Origin: Hydractinia symbiolongicarpus
Lineage: Eukaryota; Cnidaria; Hydrozoa; Anthoathecata; Hydractiniidae
Assembly (NCBI RefSeq): GCF_029227915.1
Contig: NC_079877.1
Span: 33,753,851-33,817,850, forward strand
Length of the DNA stretch: 64,000 nucleotides
Direction: 5' to 3'
Shown: piece by piece, positions 1 through 10,633 of the stretch
How positions within the stretch are numbered: position 1 is the first letter of the stretch
Layout: the number at the start of each line of letters is the position of its first letter
Position numbers and translations under genes: made by a program
Notes under the pieces: generated by a model
Seen by the model: only the letters and a program-made list of their open reading frames with translations
Told to the model about the DNA's origin: nothing
The model's database searches: none

Positions 1-3000
1 TTGTACAAAATATTTTAATACATACGTACATACATATACATAACACTGTTCATCCTAAGTTATTATTAAGTATCAAAAAAACTTCTGTATTCTTTCATTT
101 TTGGATACTTACTTCTTCGCCACGGTTTCCATCAGCTCCTTTCTCACCCTAACAAAAAATATCGTATTTACAACGAACTATTATAACTATGATGAAAAAA
201 ATCTTGCATAATTTCCCTATGATCAATTTGTTCATGTTACGCCCTCACCTTAATTCCGTTTTTTCCTGCTACTCCTGAATCTCCCTAAAATACAAGAATA
301 AAGATTGTTGTAACAGTTAACCCATTGAGTCTACTTTATTTTTCTTTACAAATTTAACTATTAGATGAAGTAAATTCTTGATGCAGAATAATGGGATATA
401 AGCTCACCTTTTCACCAGGAAAAACTTCTAGGTCTGGGTTAAATGGCACGGCTTTCCCCTACGATGCAGAAATTATAGATTAAAAAACTTCATATAATTA
501 TAAAATAGAACTATAGTCATTAGCCAGTGTCAATTTGTGTACTACCTTTGGACCTTTAGCTCCTCTGTAACCTTTATGTCCAGGTGGTCCATTAAAACCA
601 GCTAAACCGGCTTCACCAGCGCTCCCCTAAAGTAAAAATACGTTTAATATAAGAAAGGTGTTTGGTTAAAATCATGAGTGAGAAAGACATTACTGATAAA
701 GAATTATTTATCATTAAGAATTCGTACTATTTTTAAGGCAAAACAAAAAAACTAAATATGCTTACAGATTGTCCTGGTAACCCACAGTCACCATCACTTC
801 CTCTCCGCCCAGCAACGCCAGGAACACCCTAAATATATATGAACTTAATCTTTCGAAGGTAACAGACAACAAGAAGATGATGCTAAAAGTCATAATCAGG
901 AGGTACTTACAGGTATTCCATCGTAACCAGGGAAACCGGGAAGACCAATCAAACCCTACAATAAAATGTGAACATGAACAATTTGAGTCACATTAAATAA
1001 CTAGTGATGATATTGAAAAAAATAGGTATTGACTTACAGGTTCCCCTCGAACTCCCTTGCCTCCCATCATTCCATTAGGACCTTTGATACCTTTCTCACC
1101 TTGAAGACCTTTTGGACCAACCAATCCCTAAAAAAATTGTTAAATGTCATCCCTCGGTGTAACAAACGCTTTTTGATTACCATATTTAAATACTGCTCTT
1201 ACCCGGACTCCGGGTTCTCCGGCTGGGCCAACGACTCCTGGACGTCCCTATGGTAAAGCAAAAAATGTAAAATCATTGTACAGCTTAAATTTTGTTTAGT
1301 TACCAGCCCTTATAGAAATTTGGTAACTTACTCTTGCACCCTTTGGACCTTTGTGGCATGTTTTTGGTTTGCACCCTCCCTATAGATAAGAATATATAAA
1401 AAAAAATCGAAAAAAAAAAAAGAAAAAAAATATTTTGCGTAAACTTACTGCGTCTGGACCACCGATTTGACCAGTTGGTGGTAATGATGTTCCAGCTGTA
1501 AAGATATGATAATTTGATTAAATTCTTCTTTTTAATAAAAACAGTGCGATTCAGTTACACACTGTCAATCACAACAACTTCTTTGTTATTAAAATGTAAG
1601 GAGGATAGTGTACCTTCACCGCATGCAAAATCAGCAAGATCTTGACCGTATTGCAACATTCCTGCTGCATTTTTAGTTAACCAAACACGATCTTCAATGC
1701 CTTTATCATCACTAGTTAGTGCTTGCAAAACATCACCATCAACATCACCAATGCCAATGACAATAACATCAACACCACGTGCACGTAAGGTAGCAATTCT
1801 TTTAGACATTTCGTCAGAAGGAGAAGGAGAGGATGGTCCAGTTATCAAAACCAACATCTGTGGCAACAAAAATATGTGTAAAGTTTTTTATATCGTACTT
1901 TATATAAAAGAGTTCGACAAGCTGATTATAGGATTTAAGGGTCGGTTATCAAAAAATTACCTTTGGCACGTCATTTCGAGTTCCACCAACAGCGCAAAAT
2001 ATAGCATCACACGATAATCCCAACACATCAGATATTTTTCCCTTTCCTTGCTCGAATTTCACTCCCTCAACACGCTGTTTCATGTTTTCATTCCAATTTT
2101 GCGCTGTGTTAAAATCAAACACAACCTTTGCTTCTCGTCCAAACGTCATCAGTGCAACATGTGTTTTTTCATCACTAACTTCAAAGTGATCAATCGATGA
2201 TCTTAAGAAATCTTTTGTACGACTGAAATCTTCTTCTTTCATATTCTGATGAACAGCAAAAGCAATATCGATTTTGCGTTTGCAGACTAAAAGATAACAG
2301 GTATCTCATATAAATACTGAAAGTTAATGTTTGTAACATTTTTTTTTTTACTTTCTATCTTATTATTCTTACCGTACTCTGGTTGCACACAGACTCTCTT
2401 GCATCCTTTCTTGCAACATTTAGCATTTCCAAAACAATCAAAATCATTAGCACATTCATGCTGAACTCCCACACAAGTTTCAGCAACAACTGGCTCTCTT
2501 TCTGCAATACATTTACCAGGTTTTTCTAAACAAAATCATTAAATATTATTATAATGTTTAGATCTGAAACTACTTGTTTTTTTGTTCAACTTACCGTTAC
2601 ATGTTTCTTTTGCAATTGAATAAAGTTCAGGGATAATGTCATTGAAGGTTTCGCCATCGAAAATTGCACTTTCTGATGATGCTATTTTGTTCATTTGATA
2701 CTTATTGACTTCAGCTCCAACTCCAATAGCAACAACCTTTACTCCATATGACTTTAATGGTTCAGCTACCTCCACCAGATCCTTCATGTGATTTGACACA
2801 GAACCATCGAAGAAGACAATTAACACCATTGGCCTTCTTGTTCGGATTTTTCCTTGTATGCTAAACAAATCTGATTTCGCAAGTTGTAAAGCTCTGTCCA
2901 CACGTGTTGTGGATTTAAAGTGCCTTAAATCTTTGATTGCCTGTTTAATTTCACCAGCGGTGTCATAACGCACGAAATTAAATCCAACTTCGGCAGTTTC

Positions 3001-6000
3001 GCTGTAAATTAAGGAGGAGAATCGAGCTTCTTGTTGAGAAACTGCAAATGAATCAACAATGTCTATAGCGAACTTTTTCATCTCCTTGTAGGCTTTGTCT
3101 CCAACACTTTGTGAGGAGTCCAATGCAAACGCAACATCAATTGATGTTAAACAATCTAGAAAGAAACAAAAACTTTTTCAATAAATGCACTTTTTATAAG
3201 AATGTAGTTAAAGACTCAAAACTCTTGAAATTTATGAATAAGAATAAAAATCTCAATTCTTTCTTAAGATATTGAGACAATGGTTCTTTCTAGCAGGTCC
3301 ACTCTACGGGATAGTCAACGTCAGTGCCCATAAAGCTCCCCACGCTTACATCAGCAACAATTAGAATATTGTGGGAGGTTAGGGTCTAATCAAATAACCT
3401 AAGATCCTATACAATTGTGTCAATATAGTATCAAGCCAAAACAGCACACAAAAAACATGATAGTGGTATTGGAAGAGAAAATAATTGTATACGTACTTAA
3501 TAATGGCGAAGTACAATTCTTGACACATCCATCAGAACAGCATTTTTTAACACCAGGACAATCTTGATCCCCAAGACAGACATCGCGTTGATTGTTGCTA
3601 CATTTGAAAGGTGGAAGAGGTTTCGCACATTTTCCTTTTTTTACTAAATATAAAAACAAAACAATAAAGTCATTACTTTAATTTTATTTTATTTATTTAT
3701 TTATTTATTTTATTCTTTTTTGAGAGGGGGAGGGGAGCGCAAGGTTCGATTTATTCAGATATAGTAGATAGTAGAAGCAAATATGACAAAAAAAAACCGA
3801 AAATATGATGACGTTGACAAAAATGTGGTATCAGCAATGTTTGGCATCAAACTGTTTGGGTTATCCTGCCTAGTATTTTTGACAAGTACCTAAATCATAA
3901 TATGTTAGTATTCTTTCTTCTCTAAAATCTATGGATGTGGTAGACTTACCACCTTATTTATTTTATAAAGGAGAGCTACAATAGCCTTTCAGAGAAATGA
4001 GGGAATAGGGTCTCTAAGTATGCACAAAGCGTCACTCAAAAAATCAAATTTATCCAGAAGAGAAATAACAAACCTTCACAGCTTTTATTTTGCAAGTTTA
4101 CAATCAAACTTTTCAATTCTGAGAAGGAGTTGACTTCAAACATGTGATCATCTGATGGCTCAGAAGCAATTATCTGCAATTCAGTTCTGTTGATGTTATC
4201 TGTCACACCAATGGTATAGATGTTCACTCCTCTTTCTTTCAACGGCTTAACTGCAGTTTCAACAGAGTCTTGGCATAACGTGCACTTCCCATCAGTCAAC
4301 AAAATGAGGACTTGTGGAACACCTTGTCTTACTCCTCCAGATATTGAAAACATTTCATTATTTGCAACACGCAAAGCATCATCTGTTGCAGTGCGATAAC
4401 CTGGGTAATCGAGATTATCTACTTTCTCCAAAAGTTCATTTTTATCGAATGTGTCGGTGAGTCCAATTTGAACTTCTCCGATTTCACTGAATGTTAAAAC
4501 ACCAACATGGGTTTTGTCAACGCCAACGTGAAATCCATTTATTAATTCTTTAGTAAATTTTTTTATTTCGTTGTAGCCTTTGACTTCAACGCTACCAGAG
4601 GCATCTAAGGCAAACACCAAATCTATGGGTTGTCTGCAAGTTTCTAAACATCAATGAAAACAAAATTAGGATGAAGAGATTTCACACCAGGAAGGTTGTG
4701 GACAGCATACTGATAGTATATAACAGAAAGAATTCATCTAATAATATTGTTGTTATGATCAACTTAAAATTTGCACGAGTTTAGGCACCAAATAGGAATA
4801 ATTGTGTTTACAAAAAAGATTTGCCATTAAAATGTGATATGGCATTTCAGTGAAAGACAGTTTGAAGTGAAATTAAGACTTCTTTATTTTTTGATATGGT
4901 TTATGTCTGAAAATAAAAAGTTGTATTATACGGCATATCTGATTTACACTTTTTTATGCAGGAACAAACTATTTATTACTCAAGTCGATGCAAGGTCGAG
5001 AATCCGACCTCCCTATAGACTTTCCAAAATAGATAGCACAGTTATCCTGGTCATAATATATTCGAAACAAATAAGGTTAATAACTATTTTCCAAAATTTT
5101 TTAAAAGCATATTTTTTTGAAATGATAGTGTTGATTCACTTTAAAATCAATTTGTTGATTTTACTGCATAGATAGATGTGCATATTTTCCATAGTTACCC
5201 AAATAGAAAAGGATGGTTTAGACCCTGGGCCTTCTGGCGTATTAAATGCTTATTTTAAGCTACGCAGACCCAGTTGGGGCTTGCGCTCTACCAGACAACT
5301 CCCTGAATCATCCAGCGACGCACATAGTGTTCCACAAAATTTTTCGAGGTTTTTATATTATAGAAAAAAACGTATTCTAAAAACCGACCTACATGTGTCA
5401 TTTTCGCCTATGCTACTTTTCGTGCAACAGATCTGAAGTGATATGTCGCGCATATTAATTTTTTTCACCAAGAACGAGTATTCGCTAGTACTTTTTTTCG
5501 CATATGCTTCAAAAATAAACATGTGAAAAATTGGTGCGAAAATCGACGTTTTTATGGGTCCAATTTTTAATTATTTAAAATTAACCATAAAAGATTTAAA
5601 AAATTTACTTTCAAAATATTTATAAGAAAAAGCAAAACATTAAATTTCTTTCAATGTTTATATTAGTTATTTAAAAAAATAATTAGAAACACGAGTTTCA
5701 TTTTTTTCAATTTTTGTCATTCATAATTTTTATTTATCTAATGACTTTACAACGTAAAAATAAAACACTCGACAAAAAAGGGTTTCCTCCGCATTGACAA
5801 GGGGTTTCCCTTTTACTTTTACACAAGTTTAAATTTTGGATAGTAACTTTTAATTCTGAACGTCTGTTGAAAAAAACTTGTCTCCAAGATAAGATTGAAA
5901 AGGGAAATTCCGATGTGAGACCCAAAAATTTTTTAGAAATATTTCTTCCAGCTTTAGAAACATCTAAAAAGTGTTTCTTGTGAATAATATGTGAAAATAG

Positions 6001-9000
6001 AAATTAAAAACAATAACAAATATTTACCTCAAATTTATTATCTTATAAATAAATATTTATGGAGTCATCACAATGTAATTCAATACGTTCAGACGTTTCT
6101 GATTTTTCACTGCGTAGTTGAGAAAAGCCAAAAAAGGCTCTTGCGGTTACTTAGGGTGGAGTTACACTATGAAAGTTAAACAAACTTGTCTGACTCCTTA
6201 GCTGAGTCATCAATATCTTACATAAGAAATTGATCCACTTGAGGTAATTTTTCATGCTTTCTCATTGGAAGAAAAAAATGTAAACACAAGTTTATTTCAT
6301 CAAAAAGATTTAGAAAGTTCTAGACTAATTTTGGACATGACTCTTTTGGGCTTAAAGTTAGAAACTTTTGAAGATCAGTTTATTTCCTTAAGAAAAAAAA
6401 TATATGTCTGCTATTTGTCATCAATATATATAGCATTTATATAATATATATATATACAAAATCAAAAACTTCAACAAAATTTCTTCTTTTTTTTTATCAT
6501 TTTTTTTTACTTCCGTTTAAAATTTATTTAATGCTTTTTTACTTTTGTGTTTTTAAATAAACAAAAAAAATTAGCTCTTAAAAAAGAATGTTTGCTTTGC
6601 AGATAATTTCCCGTTTTATTGAGTGATAATCCGTTTCACGATGTCCTGTATTTTTTTAAAAAAAATTCATCTATAATACTTGTGACGGATCTTGATGAAT
6701 TTATAGGAAACAGCTCCCTGAAGAAAATGTTCTTTCAATGCTCCTTAAGTTGAAAATATTTTTTTCACTGTTGTTTATATTTGTCAAAACGTGTTCCGGC
6801 AAGATATATTTCTTGTAAATTTTTCAAACAAAATATATCAACATATGATATCCCTCATCTATGAATTTGATTTTCACATAAATAAAAGATTCACGTATGT
6901 TTGTTTATCTCCGCCATAGAACAGAGATTCTCTATAAAAAACATTCCTAGCAACAGCAACGGGGAACAAAAGTCACGAAGTTGACAAGAATTCCAACAGT
7001 CATGCACTGCAAAATCCACAGGTGTGAGCAAATAACTGCAAACTCAGGTTTTTAGTAACAAAAACATCAAACCCTGGTGTTTAGAAACAAAAAACATAAA
7101 ACCCCGATGTTTAGGAACAAATCACAGTAAATTACAGACAGTTAGGAATGAATCACAACAAACCCTGCTGGGAGTAGGGCGAATAACACTGGTTAGGATA
7201 TACTCTGACCTTGAATAAGTAGGGACGGCTAATTTATTCTTAAATAATTAGGGACGGCTAATTTATTCTTGAATAAGTAGGGACAGCTAATTTATTTGAA
7301 TTAAGTAGGGGCGGCTAATTTATTTGCATTAAGTAGGGGCGGCTAATTTATTTGCATTAAGTAGGGACGGCTAATTTATTTGAATTAAGTAGGGGCGGCT
7401 GATTTATCTGAATTAAGTAGGGACGGCTAATTTATTCTTAAATAATTAGGGACGGCTAATTTATTTGAATTAAGTAGGGACGGCTAATTTATGTGAATTA
7501 AGTAGGGGCGGCTGATGTATTCTTAAATAATTAGGGACGGCTAATTTATTTGAATTAAGTAGGGGCGGCTGATGTATTCTTAAATAATTAGGGACGGCTA
7601 ATTTATTTGAATTAAGTAGGGACGGCTAATTTATTTGAATTAAGTAGGGGCGGCTGATTTATCTGAATTAAGTAGCGGCGGCTGATGTATTCTTAAATAA
7701 GTAGGGACGGCTAATTTATTTTTGAATTATTGTTTGTCGCGCTTTTGTTTTAAAAATATTAGAATTAGATTCTCAGTTTAATGAGAATTTTTAACACAAG
7801 AAGAACCGACATTTTATATTTAATGTCCTACCCTAAAAAGACAACATTTTCTTTGCATGTCGGATGTTACGTATCAATTAGGAATTACGCTTGTGTCTAG
7901 TTGCTCGTTTTTCTTTCTCACTTTGTTTCTTTATATAAACAAAGAAAAAAATTCCATCATAACTTTCTCCGAGAGGAACCATTTGTTTGTATATCATATA
8001 TCCAATAGAAAACAGACAGTACTTCATGTGCGCTGTCATGAATGTTTTTATGAGCTAATGTCACTGTCGTCCACAGTTAGTTTATAAAAGGAAGAATGTT
8101 TTCAAATACCTATCCGAGAAGTGTAGATTTTGTTTGGTAATAATAAACAAAAGTATTTATGTTGTGATAATAGTCTTGACACGATCATGTCGCGCCAAAT
8201 ATTTGCGGATTGGAAATAAATTCTTACTCAACACAGTAAAAGGGAAACCCCTTGTCAATGCGGAGGAAACCCTTTTTTGTCGAGTGTTTTATTTTTACGT
8301 TGTAAAGTCATTAGATAAATAAAAATTATGAATGACAAAAATTGAAAAAAATGAAATGTTTTAGATGTAACACATAATTTACGTAATAATATATTTCATT
8401 GTTAGTTTTTTTAGGGTTGAACTTTTAAAAAAATCTGTGGGCCTTCTTATTTTTTTGCATTTTTTATCCTAAAAATGTTGCATAAAAAGGTGATATGTAG
8501 CCGAATTGTCAGTTCTTTCAATTTTTAGTCAATTTTGCAAGATAAAAAATCCTGTGAAGTCTACAATTGTGTCAACTAATTATGCGTTGAATTTACCTTG
8601 TTTACAAAAAAAAGAAAAATTATCTAAAATGTTTCAGTTGGCTGCAAAAAAAAGTTGAAAAAAGAAGAACATTATATTTAAGCTTTTTCTTCAAAATTTA
8701 ACGAAAATTTTTGTCTTTCTAGCTTGCTTTTAAACTAACTTTTGTTACATCCACTAATATTTATATGTATGAGAAGATGTTTTTTGATATAAAAGTTAAA
8801 ATTTCTTTTTCCTACATAAAAGCTAAGATTAAGGATATTTCAAAGAATAATTTTTTGTTTGTTTTACTTATGTTGTTTTCTAAGTTTCGTGAAGTAAAAT
8901 TTTCCATAAAATTATAAATTAAAGCTAAAGTATATTTAGTGCGCGCTTTTTTTTAACTACAGATATTATTAAGCTGAACAACAGTAAAATTTTAATTCGA

Positions 9001-9358
9001 ATTATAGACGGGGGTAATATTATTTCAGTTATAACTGCACCAAAGAACATTAAATTGAACGTTTTATGTATTAAATTTCAGCATAGACACAAATATAAAT
9101 ATTTTTTTCCCTCCTCAAAGCAAACGAATTTAATAAAGTAAAGGTTTTTAAAAAAGCTAAAAAAAAACTGAAGAAAAAGGATGACTAAACTATAGTAAAA
9201 AAGAAACATCTTTTAGCTGTATTTTGAAAAAAAAGTAGGATAGACCGTACACATCTCTATATAAAACAAAAAGAAGACCTACCTGTTTTTTGAGTATGTA
9301 CCAAAGCGATTCCAATACAGAACAACAAAGCCAGTATGTTAGCTCGCAGCTTAGCCAT
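1..9358 (-). CDS. Secreted vWA/WAP-domain collagen (5' part, continues past the left edge)
   Basis: Predicted extracellular-matrix collagen. Exons in transcript order: 9358-9283, 4643-4074, 3643-3497, 3155-2595, 2525-2373, 2286-1961, 1857-1614, 1495-1449, 1379-1332, 1247-1203, 1127-1038, 955-911, 828-766, 626-546, 458-408, 284-249, 148-113. All are bounded by AG/GT and the reading phase is continuous, giving 873 codons in the window. Order of domains: signal peptide (starts MAKLRANILALLF), vWA1, WAP1, vWA2, WAP2, vWA3, short linker, then Gly-X-Y repeats. Collagen exons are mostly multiples of 9 nt (36, 45, 63, 81, 90), as in fibril-type genes; the 48- and 51-nt exons carry non-canonical segments, one with two Cys. 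The start is chosen because the first ATG opens a typical signal peptide whose exon ends in phase 1, matching the vWA1 exon. vWA-bearing collagens (types VI, XII, XIV) are matrix proteins; the WAP insertions are unlike those. The 3' end and any C-terminal domain are outside the window. No known ortholog is recognised. Confidence 0.88.
1614..2286 (-). other. Exons 6-7: vWA domain 3 with degenerate MIDAS
   Basis: This vWA domain is split by an intron (1858-1960) in phase 0. The MIDAS DxSxS is replaced by AVHQN, the Thr segment reads QGKGKIS, and the position of the third Asp reads LITGPSS. Metal-dependent ligand binding is therefore unlikely. The overall vWA fold pattern remains (HVALMTFG, VDVIVIGIGDVD), and the flanking Cys VC and ACGEG are kept. 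Confidence 0.85.
2373..2525 (-). other. Exon 5: WAP four-disulfide domain 2
   Basis: A 153-nt, phase 1-1 exon with eight Cys (KC, TC, EC, DC, AKCC, KGC, RVC). It has the same size class and phase as WAP1, consistent with duplication of a vWA-WAP exon pair. Confidence 0.85.
2595..3155 (-). other. Exon 4: vWA domain 2 with intact MIDAS
   Basis: A 561-nt, phase 1-1 exon. It contains DSSQS (MIDAS motif), KSTTRVD with the Thr region, and FFDGS with the third MIDAS Asp. Flanking Cys are NC at the start and ETCNG at the end, the same Cys bracket as vWA1. Confidence 0.9.
3497..3643 (-). other. Exon 3: WAP four-disulfide domain 1
   Basis: A 147-nt, phase 1-1 exon with eight Cys in WAP spacing, including the diagnostic KKCC and DGCVKNC. 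WAP domains often inhibit serine proteases, but that role here is only a family-based possibility. The exon sits between two vWA exons. Confidence 0.85.
3680..3716. repeat. (TTTA)n microsatellite
   Basis: A run of TTTA/TTTTA units in the intron between the vWA1 and WAP1 exons. Confidence 0.8.
4074..4643 (-). other. Exon 2: vWA domain 1 with intact MIDAS
   Basis: One 570-nt exon, phase 1 at both ends, encodes a whole von Willebrand A domain flanked by Cys (ETC at the start, SCEG at the end). The metal-ion-dependent adhesion site looks complete: DASGS after the first beta strand, Thr in RTATDD, and Asp in LLTDGKC. Such sites bind Mg2+ and a ligand acidic group in integrin-type interactions; the ligand here is unknown. 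Confidence 0.9.
5696..5817 (+). repeat. Left 122-bp terminal inverted repeat
   Basis: Outer end begins TTTCATTTTTTTCAATTTT; inner end reads GGGGTTTCCCTTTTACT. Its exact reverse complement is at 8235-8356. Confidence 0.9.
7044..7162 (+). repeat. Short degenerate tandem repeat, about 30-bp unit
   Basis: Three to four diverged copies built around AAACCCTGGTGTTTAGAAAC / AAACCCCGATGTTTAGGAAC, immediately upstream of the minisatellite inside the inverted-repeat element. Confidence 0.55.
7213..7722 (+). repeat. 28-bp minisatellite, 18 copies
   Basis: Tandem units with core TAGGGACGGCTAATTTATT followed by TGAATTAAG or a TCTTAAATAAT variant. I count 18 occurrences of the CGGCT/CAGCT core. Variants (GACGG vs GGCGG; TAATTTA vs TGATGTA) are interspersed, suggesting higher-order duplication. 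It is not a CRISPR: there are no unique spacers and the DNA is eukaryotic. Confidence 0.92.
8235..8356 (-). repeat. Right 122-bp terminal inverted repeat
   Basis: Exact reverse complement of 5696-5817. Starts AGTAAAAGGGAAACC and ends AAAAAAATGAAA. Confidence 0.9.
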
Positions 9359-10628
9359 CTCTGCGAAAATTTCTTCTTCGTCCAATGACTAAACTTCCAG
9401 TGAAGTAAGATTAAGCGAAAAAAGAATTATCTATCTTAACTGTATCGTCATTGCTTGAAACTAGAAAATTTTTTTGTTGATACGTAAAGATCGGAACGCT
9501 TCACTCTTTGTGTGCCGTTTCAATCGTCAATGATGATGTTTCTTTCTTTTTTTCGCTAGCACGGCACGACGGAAAACACAGTTTTGTAATTCAAACAATC
9601 TTTTGTTTGTAAGTTCCAATCATAACAAAAGCCGGGCGAGGATAGGCGATACGCTGGAACAATACAAGATGACATATTACAATAAGTCATTGTATTTTTG
9701 TTGTTTTTTTAGTTCTCGGTCATCTTCGGTCGTGTTCGCGTTTCGTTGTTTCGATGATTTTTTACGATAGATCTAAAATTGATTTAAAGTTGCGAATTAT
9801 TTTTTTATAAGCTGCAATGTGATAGCTAATTTATGATCCACAGGATTTTTAGGTTAAACAAAAATAACAGACATCGAGCTTTTTGTAAAATTATCAAACA
9901 ACGAAGCTGTCTCAAATCGTTGCTATTTATCCAGGTATCGCCTTTTTTGTGAACCTTGGGATTTATTTAAAACTTTGTTGCAAGAAAACAAAAATAAGTT
10001 TTGAAAAATAATTAGATTTTTCTGACTCGGTACTTATAATTTTTTATTTAAATTTAGAATGGTTGTAGACCAGTAATCCTTTTCCTTTTTAGCTACCTAA
10101 ATATTCGTAAAACAATATTAAAGTTCTACATTTCAAGTTTTTTAACCATTCAAATGCGATGTCATACTTATTTATTAAAAAATATTGAATTAATCGAAAC
10201 AGCCAGGTATGAAACTTTTAATAAAAGCTAAAACTAAAATTTACGATCACTAAAATATGTCGCAACTTCCGCCATGTTTAATAACAAAGCGCGAAACAAA
10301 ATTCGTCGTTGCGCGTTTTAAAAAAAAAAGTTTATTGTTTTAGTGATAATGTTTTTATACGGTAATTATGATTGACAGCCGGAAAATAAAAGGTGCATTG
10401 TTGAGGAAAACCCCAAAGTTGGATGACTGTTTGACAGAACTAACGTCGTTTTAGTTGACTATTGGACTACGAACGACACTTTAAAGTAGTCGCTGCTTTA
10501 CACGCAACGCGAAATTTTGGTTATATCAAACAACATAGAAGTCGAAACAAAAAGAAGATATCCAAAAGTCGTTCCTTGCACTTATGCTGCTTTAAAGTGT
10601 TGATAAAGTTGTAGGAATTTTTACAATT
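9359..10628. promoter_or_regulatory. Putative bidirectional promoter region between two divergent collagen genes
   Basis: This 1.27 kb interval lies between the start codon of the vWA/WAP collagen (minus, 9358) and that of collagen IV (plus, 10629), and must hold both 5' UTRs and promoters. It is less AT-rich in patches (e.g. 9540-9660, 10260-10320, 10440-10520). A CCAAT pentamer is present near 9380 on the plus strand. No convincing TATA box is assigned. Shared control is inferred from geometry only; vertebrate COL4A1/COL4A2 are a known head-to-head collagen pair. Confidence 0.5.
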
Positions 10629-10633
10629 ATGAA
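10629..10633 (+). other. Five-nucleotide first coding exon of collagen IV
   Basis: ATGAA followed by donor GTAAGTT. Joined to 10890, it gives Met-Asn and then a hydrophobic leader with no frame break. Without it the leader exon has no ATG. Confidence 0.8.

Larger units (their letters stand above)
5696..8356. mobile_element. 2.66 kb element with perfect 122-bp terminal inverted repeats
   Basis: The two ends, 5696-5817 and 8235-8356, are reverse complements over all 122 positions with no gap or mismatch that I can find; identity stops abruptly on both outer sides (G at 5695 against T at 8357). Between them are AT-rich sequence, a degenerate ~30-bp repeat and an 18-copy minisatellite. There is no recognisable transposase, and no clear target-site duplication. 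Best reading: a non-autonomous DNA transposon, or a fold-back element, within intron 1 of the vWA/WAP collagen. A segmental inverted duplication is an alternative. Confidence 0.65.
4644..9282 (-). other. Intron 1 of the vWA/WAP collagen (4.6 kb)
   Basis: Runs from donor CAG|GTAGGT to acceptor TTTAG. No coding exon was found within it and the phases on both sides match directly. It holds the inverted-repeat element (5696-8356), a minisatellite, and otherwise AT-rich DNA. Regulatory elements could lie here, but none is identified. Confidence 0.7.

Noticed and set aside
5176-5436. ORF with GPSG-like residues near the collagen gene
   Set aside because: No Gly-X-Y periodicity, opposite strand to the gene, and no splice context.
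7213-7722. Regular repeats that could suggest a CRISPR array
   Set aside because: Contiguous minisatellite without unique spacers, in an animal intron.
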